DNA of 64,000 bases, taken from the NCBI GenBank assembly GCA_029204225.1, contig CM055094.1, forward strand, positions 31,307,427 through 31,371,426, written 5' to 3'. Source of the DNA: Diphasiastrum complanatum (taxonomy: Eukaryota > Streptophyta > Lycopodiopsida > Lycopodiales > Lycopodiaceae). A model generated the notes under the pieces. It ran no database searches, was not told the DNA's origin, and worked only from the letters and a program-made list of their open reading frames with translations. This document shows positions 59,893 through 64,000 of this stretch, in pieces. Numbering within the stretch: position 1 is the first letter of the stretch; each line of letters begins with the position of its first letter. Position numbers and translations under genes: made by a program.

Positions 59893-60619
59893 TGTTAGAA
59901 ATGGTGAACCCCTACAACTTTGCCGCAACACGAACACGAATCAAAGGTCGAACGATTTGCGAAGGTCAACATCCCTTGACTCGAAGGACGAACGATTTGC
60001 GAATCGTAAACATACCTCCAGGACTGCAAACCGCAAAGGGACGCAAAATGAAAAGATACGAAAGAAACGAAAGCAAATGAAAAAAAAGAAACAAACGAAG
60101 GAAAATCTTTCACGCTGTCAGCTGGCATCTCAACAGGGCTTGGAGTCGTAGACTTCACGCCCAGCTGAAACGAGTGGCAACGACGGAGAGTAATTGATTA
60201 GTTGATTAGCGTTAACTAGTCTTGTGATTCTGCGTTTAGCTATCTTGTAAACTCCACACAGTGGAGATATAAAGTATCCTTTCTGGATCATAAAAATATA
60301 GAAGAAAATAGACATAATTTCTGTAAGAGACAGAGAGAGACGTAGCGAGTAGAGCATAAAAGAAAAATACTAGAAACGTAAGAGTTGTGCATGAAAGTCT
60401 GCCAACGAGCAGAATACAGTGAAAGAGCATAGTGTCATTCCGCCAACGAGCGAGACACTGACGATCTCGCTCTAAACTTATAATACAGTTGCTCTAATTT
60501 CGTGTAACTCCTTGTCTTGTATCATCTGTCTTGATTGCTAGAATAGAATGTGTTCTGTGATGTGCAGTCACGTGTCTAGGTTCCTGTGATGCTTCCACGC
60601 AAAAGAAAATTCAAAGACA
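59893..60619 (+). repeat. 3' LTR of nested copia element
   Basis: Begins TGTTAGAAATGG after GAGGGAG, ends CAAAGACA. Partner of 57463-58196. Confidence 0.92.
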
Positions 60620-60745
60620 CAAAATCATTCGCAAATACGAAAATGAAAACGACAAAGTTTCGCGAAACCTTGATCAAAAACATAGAACCAATCTTGGAAT
60701 GATTCCAAGATCCATGCTTTTTTAGATTAGATATCTTTTTAGGAG
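60620..60745 (+). other. Remainder of outer copia 3' internal region
   Basis: About 125 bases between the nested element and the outer 3' LTR. They should hold the end of the outer pol and its polypurine tract (AGGAG before 60746), but no clear protein end can be read. Confidence 0.6.
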
Positions 60746-61473
60746 TGTGAAAGTTATAAAAAGTTATCAATCATAGCTTTAGGGGTTTGCTAAATTTTTA
60801 TGTCAAGAATCTTTGTGTAGGAGTTTGATAGGGCCAAAATTGGCAAAGATGGCAAAATGGTCAATTCCACATGTAAAGCCACAATTTGGCCAAAAATAGC
60901 TTATGATGCAAACTTGAGCTAGTTAGGCTTGTAAATAGGCTTGTGACACTTGTGTTAATGTAATTTGATGAGTGATCAAGTCAAAGTGTTGGCAAAGGTC
61001 AAAGGGTCCAATCAAAATTGAGAAATCCTCAATAGAATTGCAAGATGGATACATCACTCATCCAATAGGATTAGAGGGGCTAGGATTAGGAGTCCAATAG
61101 GATGTAGTCATGGATCTCCACAAGTTTTATATGTACTCTCATTACCAATCATAATCTACTTGAGTTTTTGAGTCAAATTTGAGATTTGTCAATTTTGCTT
61201 GTATTGCACTCTCTCTCTACCCGAGACCAAAAGTGGTCTATTCTCTCTCTACCCGATGAGAGGAGCTTGTCTTTACTTAGTTTTTTTCATGAAACACTTC
61301 TCTTATATGTGAAATCACTTTGGTTATCAATCTATGCATCTATCTTTGCCTCTTTGCCTTAGATTTTGATCTAGATCTTGGATTTCAATCTAGTATTGAT
61401 CTAAAGTGCATAAGCTTTGCTTAGGAGATCATTCTCACACATTAGGGCATTCCCACACATGTGAAAATTCACA
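60746..61473 (+). repeat. 3' LTR of outer copia element
   Basis: Starts TGTGAAAGTTATAAAAAG, ends AAAATTCACA, followed by the CACTA target duplication. Confidence 0.95.
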
Positions 61474-61859
61474 CACTAGACCCAAATGTGGTAAACAAGT
61501 TCTCGTAATTCCAATGATCTAGTTGAAAACCTTTCATTGTAGCTTAGAGATATTTTTTGAAATGATTTATACAAATATTGATTATTTGCAGAAATGAATG
61601 TGTTTGCTTAGAGTTGTCAACCAATGAGGGTTCTCTTGTGGACCTCGCTTCCCTCTTTGCTCTTGGCCTACGCATTAGTGGTGACCCCTCTTCTAGCCTA
61701 GGGGATTGGGAGCCATCCATTGACTCTTCCTACCTTGGCCATCGTGCTACTCACTGTCGTCAGCATCCCTCCCTCCTCCCTGACTTCCTTCAACTCCCAT
61801 TATCACTCCTCCTTGAAAACCCCCCTGCTCTCTAGCATATAAAATTCTTTACTGCCCAC

Positions 61860-62404
61860 TCTCTCCTGATAGGCAAACTTAGATACCTATCACATTCTCA
61901 TCAAGTCCATGTCTCTATTAGCCAAATGGTCTTCTTGAGCATCAGCCTTTGTCTGGTTTGCCGATTGGAGGACGAAACTGTGGAGCACCCATGTTATTAT
62001 TGTCGTAGGGATCTTTGGGTGGAGTTTGCACATCTAATCAAACATTTGGAAATCCCTCCACCACTTGCGGTCCACACCATCTTGTTGGTTGACTCACAAC
62101 TCAGGGACTTTTTGGCATGTGTGTAGGCTCTCAAAGCTCTGGAAGATACGACAGTGTGGAATCGACAAGTTTTCTATGGATCTACTTCCCCTCTCTCCAT
62201 TGTTACTTGCTTGCAAATTGTATTTTATGAATGCTACTTAGTACTATTGCACTGCCTCCCTACATGGTGTGCACATAGTCCACTATTAGTTAGTCAAGTA
62301 TAATGTACCCTTTAGGGTTTGATTGTCTCGACCTTGTGTTGTTTATCTTATGTACCTATACATTTGTGGACATATATAGTGTCTTCAAGTTTTGCAAAAA
62401 AAAA
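61860..62404 (+). pseudogene. Possible LINE 3' end with poly(A)
   Basis: The + frame through 61926-62126 contains 'CLVCRLEDETVEHPCYYCRR', close to the zf-RVT pattern (C-x2-C, ET-x-EH, C) found at the end of plant LINE reverse transcriptases. Just before it, 'KFFTAHSLLIGKLRYLS' resembles the usual lead-in. About 250 bases later the sequence ends in an A run (62396-62404), as expected for a LINE 3' end. RT itself is not visible, so this would be a 5'-truncated copy. Confidence 0.4.
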
Positions 62405-64000
62405 AGTTGTTTAATTTATTTGTGTGTCATTTCAAAAGATTAGCAAAGTATATTTTTTGAATACCTAAATCTTACTGTATTTATGTTTTGTAATTTTTTC
62501 TCTAAATGCTAATATTTATTGTAAGCTTATTTTGCGAAAAAAAAAAAAGTATCATAGAATGTTGACAACTTTTGAAATCATATTTTTGCTATAATCTTAA
62601 ATAAATTTTTAGTTAAATCTTAAATTTAGTTATTTAAGCAATTATTCTTAGTAGCAACAAATTGCATGAATTTATATTTTTTAGTTTTCAAGACTTTGAA
62701 CGTATATTGTCTCTCATCACAAACACAAATATAAAACATTTGTAAAATGAAGCATTTAAGAAAAATTAAAATTTGAAATTTAGGTAAATGACAAAAGGTC
62801 ATTAAGGTTTTGTAAAAGACTGATCTCTCTGCCATTTCCCATTTCAAAAGATTGTGTGTTCTTATAAACCCCTTACTTGTGTATAAATTTCATGCATGGA
62901 CTTCTTCAACATCATCGCCTTGTGTCACTTGGTCCTAGCCATTGCATGCAGCCACTATTTTGCTCTTTGACATAATTTTCTTGTGGCACTAATGCCCTTG
63001 CATGTCAATTGTGCTTGTAGCTTGTAGATGTTTTGTTTGTCATTGTCACATGAATTGAACTTTTGCATGGATATTGGATTCTCATTCCTTGCTTAAACTT
63101 TGTTCCTTGACTTTTCAAGATAATTCTCATTGAATCTTTGCCAATAGTCTTTAAGTGGCAATCTTCCTTTCACAATCTAATTCATAGTTAGAATTTCACT
63201 AGATGTTTAGGATGTCTTGCTTTGGCAATTTCAAATCTTTTCTAGTACTTAAATTCTTTTACATCTCTTTGTTGATTCCATAGCGTATCTTTACAAAGGA
63301 ATGGAAATGTTATACAATCGTATAATCCTTCACAGTTGTATGACAACAATTATACTCGATTAGGTGATAGCTTTAGGTGAAAGAACAATATGGATAACAT
63401 ATTTCATATGAAATAATATACTTAACATAAAAGTAATGTGAAAGCAAGCATAGCACACTTCCAATCAAGGTAGCATTTTTTATGCGTAAAATGTTAGGTC
63501 AAACCCAACTTGGGAGTACAAGCATAGTAGACAAGGTTTGAGCCTACAACTAGGCAAACAAGAATTCGTCTCTTATCTTATGCACCCCATTAGAACAAAA
63601 ATAAAAAATGGCTTAATCAAGCCAAGAGAATGAGAAATAAATTAAATTAAATACGTTTTCACTAAAGGGTGGAAAGACCTAGAACTTAAATAAAGACAAG
63701 TCTATACATAGGACTCTTCACATAAATTTACTTAACATGGGCTAGACTTCAAATAATGTGCTCCTTTACCGATGCACACATAACCTAGATGAATATGCTT
63801 GTGATATTTTTCAAATTTGTGTAAGCACATTTATGATTCTTTTTATTGCCCAAATAATTCACTCAATTCATGCCTTATGCTAGTCCTTGGCACAAGGTTT
63901 TAATGCCAAGGTCAAGAATATGCCCATCCAAAGGTGCACGTTAGGTGAGACAATGGCATTGTCACTCTACTAATGTGCACCCTTGTGGGAACATTTTTTT
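62405..64000. other. AT-rich DNA, no recognised gene
   Basis: No domain, RNA gene or repeat pair identified to the end of the window. Open frames are short and T- or A-rich. Confidence 0.55.

Larger units (their letters stand above)
57463..60619 (+). mobile_element. Nested, internally deleted copia element
   Basis: LTRs 57463-58196 and 59893-60619 (734 and 727 bp) flank only 1.7 kb. The 3' LTR starts TGTTAGAAATGG after the tract AAGAGGGAG. The first eight bases of the 5' LTR are altered (TATAAAAA). Directly after the 5' LTR the sequence is already inside gag, so the primer site, leader and gag start are missing. Integrase is also gone. No target duplication was found (CCTTC before, CAAAA after). 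Non-autonomous and probably immobile. Confidence 0.9.
52807..61473 (+). mobile_element. Ty1/copia element (outer) carrying a nested copia element
   Basis: LTRs at 52807-53526 and 60746-61473 (about 720-728 bp, about 5% different by eye, TGTGAAAG...CA ends) are flanked by a perfect 5-bp target duplication CACTA (52802-52806 and 61474-61478). Inside are a primer site, a leader, a degenerate gag-pol and, inserted near the end of pol, a second LTR element (57463-60619). Without the insert the element is about 5.5 kb, a normal copia size. Confidence 0.95.

Overview
The window looks like nuclear DNA of a land plant with a large, repeat-rich genome. The signs are Ty1/copia elements with initiator-tRNA-Met primer sites, a CACTA transposon of plant type, and one intact plastid-directed photosynthesis gene with 13 exons and a 5.9-kb first intron. 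Gymnosperm or fern level would fit. The sequence alone does not settle the species, and nothing bacterial or viral is seen.

The only intact host gene found is on the minus strand at 35324-44707. Its exons join in frame into a 594-residue protein that I recognise as HCF173, the chloroplast short-chain-dehydrogenase/CIA30 protein needed for psbA (D1) translation. Every junction has a GT donor and AG acceptor. The short upstream region at 44708-45100 carries ACGT-core and G-box motifs and a CT-rich leader.

The rest is a graveyard of mobile elements. From the left: a copia 3' end (505-1087+); a copia gag with primer site (1403-2212-); a possible diverged LTR (5721-6300); a decapeptide minisatellite (6632-6876); a long (TA)n tract (7454-7594); a CACTA/En-Spm transposase remnant with an intron (7744-9644+) ending in a 33-bp-arm hairpin; a nearly complete copia element (11415-17127+) with 250-bp LTRs, one stop, one frameshift and a deletion at the front of RT; rearranged copia pieces in opposite orientations sharing one LTR family (17640-19348); a copia RNase H piece (23235-23640+); and a 5'-complete copia gag-pol (25490-28114-) whose LTR starts at 28119. 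Between 29.5 and 34 kb there are three coding-like fragments I cannot name and a Ty3/gypsy integrase fragment.

To the right of HCF173 lie a GC-rich foldback island (45480-45715) and an eroded, intron-containing gene at about 47567-49960+. I read the latter as a transposase of a family I cannot name, and it is the best candidate for something undescribed. Two very long (GA)n tracts follow. A copia element (52807-61473) with a perfect CACTA target-site duplication then carries a second, internally deleted copia element (57463-60619) inside its pol gene. By eye the inner LTRs differ more than the outer ones, which is the wrong way round for simple nesting. The window ends with a probable LINE 3' end (about 61860-62404) and AT-rich DNA without recognisable genes.
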